From Pectobacterium carotovorum (GTDB lineage Bacteria > Pseudomonadota > Gammaproteobacteria > Enterobacterales > Enterobacteriaceae), in NCBI GenBank assembly GCA_016415585.1, contig CP066552.1, forward strand, positions 3,472,001-3,536,000: a stretch of DNA of 64,000 nt, written 5' to 3'. Positions 10,906-18,856 of this stretch are shown here, piece by piece. The notes beneath the pieces are model-generated. The model saw only the letters and a program-made list of their open reading frames with translations. It made no database searches and had not been told where the DNA came from. The position numbers and the translations under genes were made by a program. Every line of letters starts with the position of its first letter. Position 1 is the stretch's first letter.

Positions 10906-12564
10906 ATGGCAAAACGTTTTTCAGAAAGTGTAGCTTTAGCGCTGATACTTTCCGCCCCTTTCACACTGGTACACGCTAAAACGCCCGCCGCGGCACACCA
11001 GACCGCCGCGCCGGACAGCGTTAACTTACTGTCGGGTTCAACGCTGGGTGAAAAAACCGGTTTATCCGGTCATGTTACTGTACGGGATGTTCATCTGCCT
11101 GCCACCATCATTATCAGAGACCAGCAGGGTCAGAAGCGGCAAACACAGACCGATGAGCAAGGAAAATATCACCTCGATATCTCTGGCCTCACACCACCGT
11201 TACGTCTTTTAGCCGTCGAATCTGGCGGCAATAACTGCCTGCTGAATAATATCTCCCGTGCAATCTGCCTGTCCGCTGTCGCCCCGTCATTGCATGACGG
11301 TAAAGAGAATATTGCCAATATCAACCCGCTGACTGACCGCATTACTTCCGATATCGCGGTAGCAGCAGGCTACATTGGTCCACAGCAGCTCACAGACGAT
11401 ACGGCATCACCGAAACTGGACGCCGCCGCATGGAAAAAAGCCTACGCTGATTTTCATGCAGGCTTTAATGACGCGCTAAAACAGGTAGGCGTCAGTGCGC
11501 CCAAGAGTTTCGATCCTCTGACTTACCCTGCGACTCAGCAGGATGCGGTCACCAAAATCGTCAGCGTCATAAACCATAACCGCAACTATCACAACAATAC
11601 GGGTTACTCCGGCCACACCGTGCTGACTGACAGCGCATTTCACCCGATTGTTGGCCTGAACGACAAAGGCGACTATGAACCACTGGATTATCGCGCTGCA
11701 CGTCAGAATCTGGATGCGATTAAGAAAGCACAAACTCGAATCTTTATCGTCGGCGACTCGACAGCAGCCACCTATGAAAAGGGGCGCTTCCCACGTATGG
11801 GTTGGGGACAGGTTTTTGAACAACAGTTCAGTAAAAATAGCGGCGTAAAAATCGTCAATGGCGCACGTTCAGGCCGTAGCTCACGCGACTATTTCTACGA
11901 AGGCTGGTTCCGCCAGATGCAGCCGCTGATGAAGGAAGGTGATTTCCTGTTTATCCAAATGGGACACAACGATCAAAACTGCAACGGGGCGAAGGCGGTA
12001 CGTGGCCCAGCTGATGTCGCTAACCTCTGTACTTACCCGAACGATGCGGCAGGGAAAAAACAGGCCCCGCAGGGGAAAGCCGATATGTCGTTCCAGACAT
12101 CGCTGGAGCGCTACATCACTTTTGCCCGCCAGCACAAACTCACACCGGTTCTGCTTACCCCGACCACCCGAGTGAAAACAGCTGAAGGCAAAGATGGCAC
12201 GCCTGCCGTACATAGCCACTTCACCAAGCAAAATGCAGATAACGGCTACGCGTTCATCGGCGATTACAGCCAGACCATCAAGAATACGGCAGCAGATAAC
12301 AAGGTGATTTTACTGGACGTTGAGCCAGCCACTATCGCGCTGGCGAATCAGGGCAACAGCGATAGCTGGAAACAGTACTGGCTGGTGATCGATCCCAAAA
12401 AATATCCTTTTTATCGCGATCAGGCGGGTAGCCTGAGCAAACCAGATACCACCCATTTTCAGAAAAAAGGCGCTATCGCCGTGGCAGGGATTGTCGCTGA
12501 TGCCATTCGGCAGGAACCCGCTTTAGCGTCGCTGGCGGAAAAAACGGCCAGCAAACACAAGTAG
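10906..12564 (+). CDS. paeY: Pectin acetylesterase
   Basis: Exported enzyme removing acetyl groups from pectin so that methylesterase and pectate lyases can act. 552 residues, with a signal peptide ending near LVHA (residue 24). An N-terminal accessory region contains a small Ig/carboxypeptidase-regulatory-like segment (about 50-110). The C-terminal SGNH hydrolase core follows: GDSTAATY (nucleophile serine) near residue 284, GARSGRSSRDY, MGHNDQN, and the DTTHF Asp-His pair near 515. This matches Dickeya PaeY in length and motifs. pemA follows 98 bp downstream in the same direction, as in the Dickeya pel-paeY-pemA cluster. A KdgR box upstream suggests induction by pectin breakdown products. 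Confidence 0.93.
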   Translation: MAKRFSESVALALILSAPFTLVHAKTPAAAHQTAAPDSVNLLSGSTLGEKTGLSGHVTVRDVHLPATIIIRDQQGQKRQTQTDEQGKYHLDISGLTPPLRLLAVESGGNNCLLNNISRAICLSAVAPSLHDGKENIANINPLTDRITSDIAVAAGYIGPQQLTDDTASPKLDAAAWKKAYADFHAGFNDALKQVGVSAPKSFDPLTYPATQQDAVTKIVSVINHNRNYHNNTGYSGHTVLTDSAFHPIVGLNDKGDYEPLDYRAARQNLDAIKKAQTRIFIVGDSTAATYEKGRFPRMGWGQVFEQQFSKNSGVKIVNGARSGRSSRDYFYEGWFRQMQPLMKEGDFLFIQMGHNDQNCNGAKAVRGPADVANLCTYPNDAAGKKQAPQGKADMSFQTSLERYITFARQHKLTPVLLTPTTRVKTAEGKDGTPAVHSHFTKQNADNGYAFIGDYSQTIKNTAADNKVILLDVEPATIALANQGNSDSWKQYWLVIDPKKYPFYRDQAGSLSKPDTTHFQKKGAIAVAGIVADAIRQEPALASLAEKTASKHK

Positions 12565-12595
12565 TTATCAGTCAGGTAAAACGATAAGACCGAAT

Positions 12596-12623
12596 CGCGC
12601 GCGGTGTACTTCACCGCCGCGCG
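12596..12623 (+). other. GC-rich hairpin in the paeY-pemA spacer
   Basis: CGCGCGCGGTG and CACCGCCGCGCG can pair around a short loop. No T-run follows, so it may stabilise the paeY mRNA end or cause partial attenuation rather than full termination. Confidence 0.5.
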
Positions 12624-12662
12624 TTATGTACCCTTCCCTATACCAATTAAAGGACTATGGAC

Positions 12663-13769
12663 ATGATAGACACCTCACACCTCTGCAAGACGCTGACCTT
12701 AGCCATGTTAATTTCCGCCCCTTTATCACTAGCACAGGCAGCCGACTACAATGCACTGGTTTCCGCCCAATCCGGGGACGCCAAAGCCTACAAAACCATT
12801 ACTGAAGCGATTGCCAGCGCTCCGGCAGACAGCTCGCCATTTGTTATCTATGTGAAAAATGGTGTCTATCATGAGCGCCTGACGATTACGCGCCCCAACA
12901 TTCATCTAAAGGGGGAAAGCCGTAACGGCACCGTGATCACCGCGACCACCGCAGCCGGGACGCTCAAACCCGATGGCAGCAAATGGGGAACTTACGGCAG
13001 CAACACGGTGAAAGTCGATGCGCCTGACTTCAGTGCCCGTTCGCTGACCATCCGTAATGATTTCGATTACCCCGCCAATCAGGCTAAAGCCAGCGACGAT
13101 CCGACTAAACTAAAAGATTCGCAGGCCGTTGCGCTGCTGGTTGCCGAAAATAGCGATCGTGCGTGGTTCCATGATGTCAGCCTGGTCGGGTATCAGGACA
13201 CGCTATATGTGAAAGGCGGACGCAGCTTCTTCTCACAATGTCGAATCAGCGGCACCGTTGACTTCATCTTTGGCGACGGCACTGCATTATTTGACAATTG
13301 CGACATCGTCTCACGCAACCGTACCGACGTGAAAGGTCAGCCGCTTGGCTATCTCACTGCGCCCAGCACGGATATTAAGCAAAAATATGGATTGGTCATT
13401 ACCAATAGCCGGGTGATTAAAGAGAAAGGCGTCCCCGCGAAAAGTTATGGACTGGGTCGACCTTGGCACCCAACAACGACCTTTCCAGATGGACGTTATG
13501 CCAACCCTAATGCCATCGGGCAAACGGTGTTCCTGAACACCAGTATGGATGATCACATCTACGGCTGGGACAAAATGTCCGGTAAAGATAAACAAGGTGC
13601 GACAATCTGGTTCTATCCACAGGATTCACGCTTTTTCGAGTATAAATCCAAAGGCGCAGGTGCAGAGAAAAACGATCAGCGCCGCCAGTTAAGCAACGCG
13701 GAAGCAGCAGAATATACGGCAGACAAGGTGTTGGCGGGTTGGATTCCCACTGCACCTAAAGGGAAGTAA
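12663..13769 (+). CDS. pemA: Pectin methylesterase
   Basis: Secreted carbohydrate esterase family 8 enzyme that demethylates pectin to give substrate for pectate lyases. The start at 12663 (368 residues) is preferred over the ATG at 12657, because AGGA at 12651-12654 is 8 nt from the former and only 2 nt from the latter. A signal peptide ends near LAQAADYN. The parallel beta-helix motifs are in order: GVYHE, DSQAVALLV, GYQDTLYVK (catalytic Asp), GTVDFIFGD (second catalytic Asp) and GLGRPWHPT. Length and motifs match Dickeya PemA. It is probably cotranscribed with paeY. Confidence 0.95.
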   Translation: MIDTSHLCKTLTLAMLISAPLSLAQAADYNALVSAQSGDAKAYKTITEAIASAPADSSPFVIYVKNGVYHERLTITRPNIHLKGESRNGTVITATTAAGTLKPDGSKWGTYGSNTVKVDAPDFSARSLTIRNDFDYPANQAKASDDPTKLKDSQAVALLVAENSDRAWFHDVSLVGYQDTLYVKGGRSFFSQCRISGTVDFIFGDGTALFDNCDIVSRNRTDVKGQPLGYLTAPSTDIKQKYGLVITNSRVIKEKGVPAKSYGLGRPWHPTTTFPDGRYANPNAIGQTVFLNTSMDDHIYGWDKMSGKDKQGATIWFYPQDSRFFEYKSKGAGAEKNDQRRQLSNAEAAEYTADKVLAGWIPTAPKGK

Positions 13770-13776
13770 GTGTGGA

Positions 13777-13806
13777 GAAGCCAGCCCTCATCAGGCTGGC
13801 TTCTAT
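13777..13806 (+). terminator. Terminator-like hairpin after pemA
   Basis: GAAGCCAGCC and GGCTGGCTTC pair around a 7-nt loop, directly followed by TATA of a palindromic repeat. The T-run is weak; the adjoining repeat may supply further secondary structure. Confidence 0.65.
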
Positions 13807-14000
13807 ACTCGTCATATTTCAAGTTGCATGTGCGTTGGCTTCGTTCACTCACCCGAATCACTTACCTGAGTAAGCTCATCGGGATTCCCTCTCTTGCCGC
13901 GTTACGATGCTCATAAATGAGCACCGCCCTAAAGGGCTAACGCTTCGCATTATTCAAAACGTTAACGTTTTGTCCTGAAACTCGAATTATTTAGAGTATA
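13804..14000. repeat. Palindromic interspersed repeat, copy 2 (long form)
   Basis: About 197 bp, from TATACTCGTCATATTTCAAG to CTCGAATTATTTAGAGTATA. It shares the block CACTTACCTGAGTAAGCTCA with other copies. Its interior has extra hairpins (GCTCATAAATGAGC, and AACGTTAACGTT between AAACG tracts). It separates the convergent pemA and glnB genes. Confidence 0.85.
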
Positions 14001-14020
14001 GAGCGATACTGGCGAAACGA

Positions 14021-14374
<354 letters not shown>

Positions 14375-14495
14375 TTATCTATGTTGCGGCCAAAGCCGAG
14401 CATCAGCAAGTGAACAGCATGTCAGAACTCAGGCGGACAATCCATCCATATCCACCCGGCATCACGCTGCAGGCGTGCTACCCGCTCTCTCAGCG

Positions 14496-15833
14496 CTAGT
14501 CTTTAAAATCGTTGGCATCCAGCTCATGGCGGCCCAACAGTTTATAAAATTCCGTTCGGTTACGCCCAGCCATTCGCGCGGCCTGCGTCACGTTACCCTT
14601 TGCGATCTGTAATAGTTTTCGCAAATAGTTAAGCTCAAACTGATGACGTGCTTCAACAAACGTTGGCAGCGCGGTATTTTCACCTTCCAGCGCCTGTTCA
14701 ACCAGTGCATCGCTGATCACTGGCGCACTGGTCAGTGCCACACACTGTTCGATGACATTGACCAGTTGACGCACGTTACCCGGCCAGCTTGCCGTCATCA
14801 AGCGCTTCATTGCATCGGTTGAAAAGGTGCGCACAAAAGGCTTGTGGCGATTGGCGGATTCGCGCAGTAGATGGTTTGCCAGCATTGGGATATCTTCAGC
14901 ACGTTCATGCAGCGCTGGCAGTTTCATATTCACCACGTTGAGCCGATAATAGAGATCTTCGCGAAATTCGTTCTTCTCCATCGCCTTCGGCAAATCACGG
15001 TGCGTGGCGGAAATAATCCGCACATTAATGTCCAAATCGCGGTTGCTCCCCAGCGGGCGGACTTTTCGCTCCTGCAGAACGCGCAACAGCTTAACCTGTA
15101 AAGACAGCGGCATATCGCCGATTTCATCTAAAAACAGCGTGCCACCTTCCGCCGCCTGAAAAAGCCCTTCACGGCTGCTGACCGCACCGGTAAAAGCCCC
15201 TTTCGCATGGCCGAACAGCTCCGATTCCAGCAATGGCTCCGGCAGCGCGCCGCAGTTAATCGCAATAAAGGCTTTCTTCGCACGCGGGCTCGCTGCATGA
15301 ATCGCCTGAGCCAGCACCTCTTTCCCGGTGCCGCTCTGACCATTAATCAGCACACTGACGTCCGACTGCGCGACCATTCTGGCCTGCTCCAGCAGACGCA
15401 GCATAATTGGGCTGCGCGTCACGATGGTTTCACGCCAGCTTTCATCACCCGCCGGGGCGGACAATGCCAGCGCTTCGTCTATCGCTTTGTAGAGCGCATC
15501 ACGGTCGACGGGCTTCGTCAGAAAGCTAAATACGCCCTGCTGCGTAGCCGCAACCGCATCGGGAATGGAACCGTGAGCGGTTAAAATGATCACAGGCATC
15601 CCCGGCTGATAGCGCTGAATTTCGGAAAACAGCGCCATGCCATCCATTTCGTCCATTCGGAGATCGCTGATCACCAAATCGAACGTCTCGCGCGTTAACA
15701 GCCGTAGCGCCTCCTGGCCGCTCTCCGCCGTCATCACGCTAAATCCTTCACTGGTCAGACGCATACCCAACAGTTTCAGCAGGCTGGGGTCATCATCCAC
15801 GAGCAATAAATTCGCCGTTTTTCGGGCTGTCAT
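14496..15833 (-). CDS. glrR: Sigma-54-dependent response regulator GlrR (QseF)
   Basis: 445 residues. The receiver domain (about 1-125) has the phospho-acceptor Asp57 in FDLVISDLRMDEMDGM. The AAA+ sigma-54 activation domain (about 135-370) has Walker A GQSGTGKE and the sigma-54 contact loop GAFTGA. A C-terminal Fis-type helix-turn-helix (VTQAARMAGRNRTEFYKLL) follows. Phosphorylated by GlrK, it activates the glmY small-RNA gene. Three sites of its TGTC-N10-GACA type lie about 2.8 kb upstream, before glmY. Its start overlaps the qseG stop by 4 nt. Confidence 0.97.
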   Translation of the reverse strand: MTARKTANLLLVDDDPSLLKLLGMRLTSEGFSVMTAESGQEALRLLTRETFDLVISDLRMDEMDGMALFSEIQRYQPGMPVIILTAHGSIPDAVAATQQGVFSFLTKPVDRDALYKAIDEALALSAPAGDESWRETIVTRSPIMLRLLEQARMVAQSDVSVLINGQSGTGKEVLAQAIHAASPRAKKAFIAINCGALPEPLLESELFGHAKGAFTGAVSSREGLFQAAEGGTLFLDEIGDMPLSLQVKLLRVLQERKVRPLGSNRDLDINVRIISATHRDLPKAMEKNEFREDLYYRLNVVNMKLPALHERAEDIPMLANHLLRESANRHKPFVRTFSTDAMKRLMTASWPGNVRQLVNVIEQCVALTSAPVISDALVEQALEGENTALPTFVEARHQFELNYLRKLLQIAKGNVTQAARMAGRNRTEFYKLLGRHELDANDFKD

Positions 15834-16681
15834 TGTCTTGTTGACTCCTTCTTCCTCGTCGCGTTGTCCGTATGTGATTCCATCGGCGGCGTATAGGTAT
15901 CATCCGCATCAACTGGCTCATTTCTGGATTTCGTTGCCGAATTGCGCGAACCGTCTTTGTTTCCGCTACCGCTATTCGCACCGGAACTACCGCGGCGATC
16001 GCCGTCGCTATCCGGCATTTCCCCTGACAGCGGCTTACGAGACGACAGTTGACGCTCAATATCCGTCAAATTTTCCAGTTTCTGCGTGGTCGTTTCTAAC
16101 TGATATTGCAGGTGACTTTGCTGCACACGCAGGGCATCTAGCTGTTTGTCGCTGGATTCCTGCAAACGCTTATAACGCAGGCGCTCATCCGATAGCGCCA
16201 GAAACAGCGTTTGTCTGTCACGCCAGGTTTGCATCAGCGGGCGCAGCGCAGCAGGGAAAGCCAGACGGTATAAATTGATCTGTTCCAGCACCTGACGGCG
16301 CTCAGCCTGAGTAATACCAGCGTTATCCAGCAGTATGCCCTGCTTAAACACGCTGTCCCAGCTATCTCCCGCAACCTGCCCGGCTTCCTCACGGGCCTGG
16401 AACTGCGTCAAACGCCCGGCGCAGTCCATCGCCCGCAGCCAATAAAGCGCGTTGTTCATAGATTCACGATCGTCTATCTGCCACAGATGCTCGCATTGCG
16501 CGATGCGAAAATCGGCAACCTGCTCTTTCGGCGGTGTAGCCTCTGCCTCAAGCAACGCCGTGCCGCTGCTCACATGGCTATTACACGCAGCCAAAACGAG
16601 CGGCGACGACACAATCGCCGCCGTCAAAAGGCGGGAAAATACGCTATTCGCAAGCCATCCCTTCATAAACCCTGCATTCAT
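15830..16681 (-). CDS. qseG: Outer-membrane lipoprotein QseG
   Basis: 283 residues with a lipoprotein signal peptide ending in the lipobox LVLAAC (Cys near residue 33). QseG interacts with the histidine kinase GlrK (QseE) in the envelope. The middle part (about 60-215) is helical and Gln/Leu-rich. The last 65 residues are low-complexity and polar (SGANSGSGNKDGSRNSATK), longer and more degenerate than I expect for E. coli QseG. It sits between glrK and glrR in one operon, 18 bp after glrK. Confidence 0.92.
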   Translation of the reverse strand: MNAGFMKGWLANSVFSRLLTAAIVSSPLVLAACNSHVSSGTALLEAEATPPKEQVADFRIAQCEHLWQIDDRESMNNALYWLRAMDCAGRLTQFQAREEAGQVAGDSWDSVFKQGILLDNAGITQAERRQVLEQINLYRLAFPAALRPLMQTWRDRQTLFLALSDERLRYKRLQESSDKQLDALRVQQSHLQYQLETTTQKLENLTDIERQLSSRKPLSGEMPDSDGDRRGSSGANSGSGNKDGSRNSATKSRNEPVDADDTYTPPMESHTDNATRKKESTRQ

Positions 16682-16699
16682 TATTTATTCATTCTCGGA

Positions 16700-18136
16700 C
16701 TATTCGTTATCAGACAATAAGGGCAGCTCGATGCGGAAACACACATCAGCATAGTCCACGGTGATTAGGCTAAGCTCACCACGCATACGGCGAATGCAAT
16801 CACGCGCAATACTCAGCCCCAACCCGCTTCCTTTGACGGCACCACGGCGCTGATGGCTTCCCTGATAAAAGGGCTCAAAAATCATGCTCCGCTCGGCATC
16901 GGGAATAGGCGTACCATTGTTGGCGACATCAATCTGAACGCGATTGCCAATCTGACGGCTATAAATCCAAATGTTACCGGATTCCTTACCGTAGTGCACC
17001 GCATTGGAATAGAGATTATCGATCACTCGCATCAGCAGTGTCGTCTCCGCCCAACAGTGCTCAACGGCCAGCGTCACATCGGTATGAATCATTTTGGCGC
17101 GGGCAGGCAAGCTGTGAGAGGCCACGACAATATCGACGATCTCTTCAATTTCGACCCGCTCCAGCTCGGTCGGTGTATCCGCCAGCTTGCGATTATAGTC
17201 CAACAGTTGATCGATCAGCTGTAGCAGATGGCGGCTGCTACTATCAAGAATAGCGACCACCTCTTTCTGATCGGCAGTCAGCGGGCCGACCACCTCATCG
17301 GCCAGCAATTCGGTGCCTTCCCGCAGGCTTGCCAGCGGTGTTTTCAGTTCGTGGGAGATATGGCGTAAAAACTCATGTCGCTGTGATTCGAGCCAGGACA
17401 GGCGTTCGCTCAGCCAAATAATGCGCTGCGCCAGCGTCCGGATCTCACGCGGCCCTTTAAACGTGCTGGTGTTACCCAACGATCGCCCTTCTCCAAGGCG
17501 GTTGATCATCCGCTCGACGCCATTAACGGGGCCGATAATCATCCGAGTAAAGAGAACCACCAACAGCACGCTGACCAGAAACAAGAGCAGCGCCTGCCAG
17601 CCAAAGAACTGACCGCGTTCAGAAATAGCCTGCTGGAGCTGTTGCCCACGGGAGAAAACGACGTCACGCGTTACCTGCACCATCTGTCCGTTGGCACGAG
17701 AAAAGCCTTCCAACAGACTCGATGCTGTTTGTTCCGGGCCGCTGTTATGGCAGCGTATTTCGCTAAGCTGAGTAAGAAGCTGACGCAGCGTCTGGTAATA
17801 GCGGGGATCGGGCAGCACCTGCGCGTGAGAGTCCAGCATTTGAGAATACTGTTTACGCTGGTTTTGATAGAGCGTCGCCAGCGTCTGATCGTCCAATACG
17901 CAGTACTGTCGGTAGCTACGCTCCATCGCCAGCGCGACGCTGGTCATTGCCTCACTGCGCCGAGCATCCGTCAGCGTTGTCCGGTTAATCTCCGCTGCCT
18001 GTTCGCTCAGCATGTTCAGGCTTTGATAAGCCTGATAGGCCAGCACCAACAGCGGCAGCAACACCAGCAAGAACGCCATAATTACTAATTGCCGCAGGGA
18101 ACGCGGGAATAAACGCCATCGTTTCAAAGAAATCAT
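16700..18136 (-). CDS. glrK: Sensor histidine kinase GlrK (QseE)
   Basis: Inner-membrane kinase of 478 residues. It has TM1 near 12-35, a periplasmic sensor region (about 40-170), TM2 near 175-200 and a HAMP segment. The dimerisation histidine motif is FLRHISHELKTPLASLREG (about 258-276). The HATPase_c domain has DNLYSNAVHYG (N box) and GSGLGLSIARD (G2 box). It phosphorylates GlrR in response to envelope cues. It is the first gene of the glrK-qseG-glrR operon and lies downstream of glmY, as in E. coli. Confidence 0.97.
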   Translation of the reverse strand: MISLKRWRLFPRSLRQLVIMAFLLVLLPLLVLAYQAYQSLNMLSEQAAEINRTTLTDARRSEAMTSVALAMERSYRQYCVLDDQTLATLYQNQRKQYSQMLDSHAQVLPDPRYYQTLRQLLTQLSEIRCHNSGPEQTASSLLEGFSRANGQMVQVTRDVVFSRGQQLQQAISERGQFFGWQALLLFLVSVLLVVLFTRMIIGPVNGVERMINRLGEGRSLGNTSTFKGPREIRTLAQRIIWLSERLSWLESQRHEFLRHISHELKTPLASLREGTELLADEVVGPLTADQKEVVAILDSSSRHLLQLIDQLLDYNRKLADTPTELERVEIEEIVDIVVASHSLPARAKMIHTDVTLAVEHCWAETTLLMRVIDNLYSNAVHYGKESGNIWIYSRQIGNRVQIDVANNGTPIPDAERSMIFEPFYQGSHQRRGAVKGSGLGLSIARDCIRRMRGELSLITVDYADVCFRIELPLLSDNE

Positions 18137-18324
18137 CTCGTTACCTATCGAATCCGCTCTGATGCTAACTGAGTCTTATAAAACTTCAACGTTTTCCCTT
18201 ACGACATGCGTAACGCTTCGCAATGTGGCATGAGTACCCATGTAAGGACGTCAAAAGTAACGCCGTAAAAAATAGCGCCGTAAAAACAATCAGGAAGGAT
18301 TCTCTGGGGGAGGTGGCGGGTATG

Positions 18325-18543
18325 AAACGTCACGCGGCCAGAAGAATCGCTCCCTCTGGCCGCGTAACTGAATAGGCGGTGCCTCACTCAACGTGTCGCC
18401 CGATGCTTGATAACGTTCGTTTTCACGCCCGGTTATCGGTCTGGTGGACGATAGGCACCCTTTCTTTTGGCATCATTCCAGATGTTATGAGCGAAAATGT
18501 TTGCCAGTTAGCAACGCAATCATAACCAGTTGAATGAGCAACT
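18325..18543 (-). ncRNA. glmY: GlmY small RNA
   Basis: Identified by position between purL and glrK, as in E. coli, and by its promoter. The predicted transcript starts AGTTGCTCATTCAAC at 18543, close to the E. coli GlmY 5' end (AGTGGCTCATTCACC, from memory). That start lies exactly 12 nt past the GC of a -24/-12 promoter. The RNA would end at or just after a strong hairpin (ACGCGGCCAGA/TCTGGCCGCGT, 18332-18365). GlmY sequesters RapZ and so raises GlmS (glucosamine-6-phosphate synthase) by sparing GlmZ. The 3' end is approximate because the T-run is poor. Confidence 0.75.
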
Positions 18544-18553
18544 ATCATTAAAA

Positions 18554-18570
18554 TGCACTTAGCATGCCAA
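18554..18570 (-). promoter_or_regulatory. Sigma-54 promoter of glmY
   Basis: On the minus strand TTGGCATGCTAAGTGCA has GG and GC separated by exactly 10 bases, the invariant sigma-54 -24/-12 geometry. It lies directly before the predicted glmY start, with three GlrR sites 150-250 bp upstream. Confidence 0.85.
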
Positions 18571-18685
18571 GTTTGAAATAATTAAATCAATACACTGATT
18601 CTTAATGATTTTTAATTTAAATTTCGCTAAAAAACACATAGTCCAGAGTTCGAATAACGAAAATACACGCCAAAGAGACGATTTA

Positions 18686-18703
18686 TGTCGCTAAAAACAG
18701 ACA
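18686..18703. promoter_or_regulatory. GlrR binding site 1 upstream of glmY
   Basis: Perfect TGTC-N10-GACA, centred about 151 bp upstream of the predicted glmY start. Confidence 0.8.
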
Positions 18704-18748
18704 GCTTTATGATGCCATCATACCATTCATATAAATCAAACAGTTAAA

Positions 18749-18766
18749 TGTCACCAATTAGAGACA
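18749..18766. promoter_or_regulatory. GlrR binding site 2 upstream of glmY
   Basis: Perfect TGTC-N10-GACA, centred about 214 bp upstream of the predicted glmY start and 63 bp from site 1, i.e. about six helical turns. Confidence 0.8.
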
Positions 18767-18780
18767 CCAAAAAACCGGTC

Positions 18781-18798
18781 CGTCGCAAAAAAACGACA
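18781..18798. promoter_or_regulatory. GlrR binding site 3 upstream of glmY (one mismatch)
   Basis: CGTC-N10-GACA, one base off the palindrome, 32 bp from site 2. Three such sites are also known upstream of E. coli glmY. Confidence 0.65.
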
Positions 18799-18816
18799 AA
18801 CTGAGAAAACAGACGT

Positions 18817-18840
18817 AAAAAAGGGGCCGAAGCCCCTTTC
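18817..18840 (-). terminator. Rho-independent terminator of purL
   Basis: On the minus strand AAGGGGC, a TTCG tetraloop and GCCCCTT run into six T. It lies just downstream of the purL stop and just before the GlrR sites of glmY. Confidence 0.93.
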
Positions 18841-18856
18841 TCTGACTGACCTTAAC

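Noticed and set aside
18199..18387. A 62-codon minus-strand frame between glrK and purL
   Set aside because: It overlaps the predicted 3' part of GlmY and its hairpin, and no homologue is recognised.
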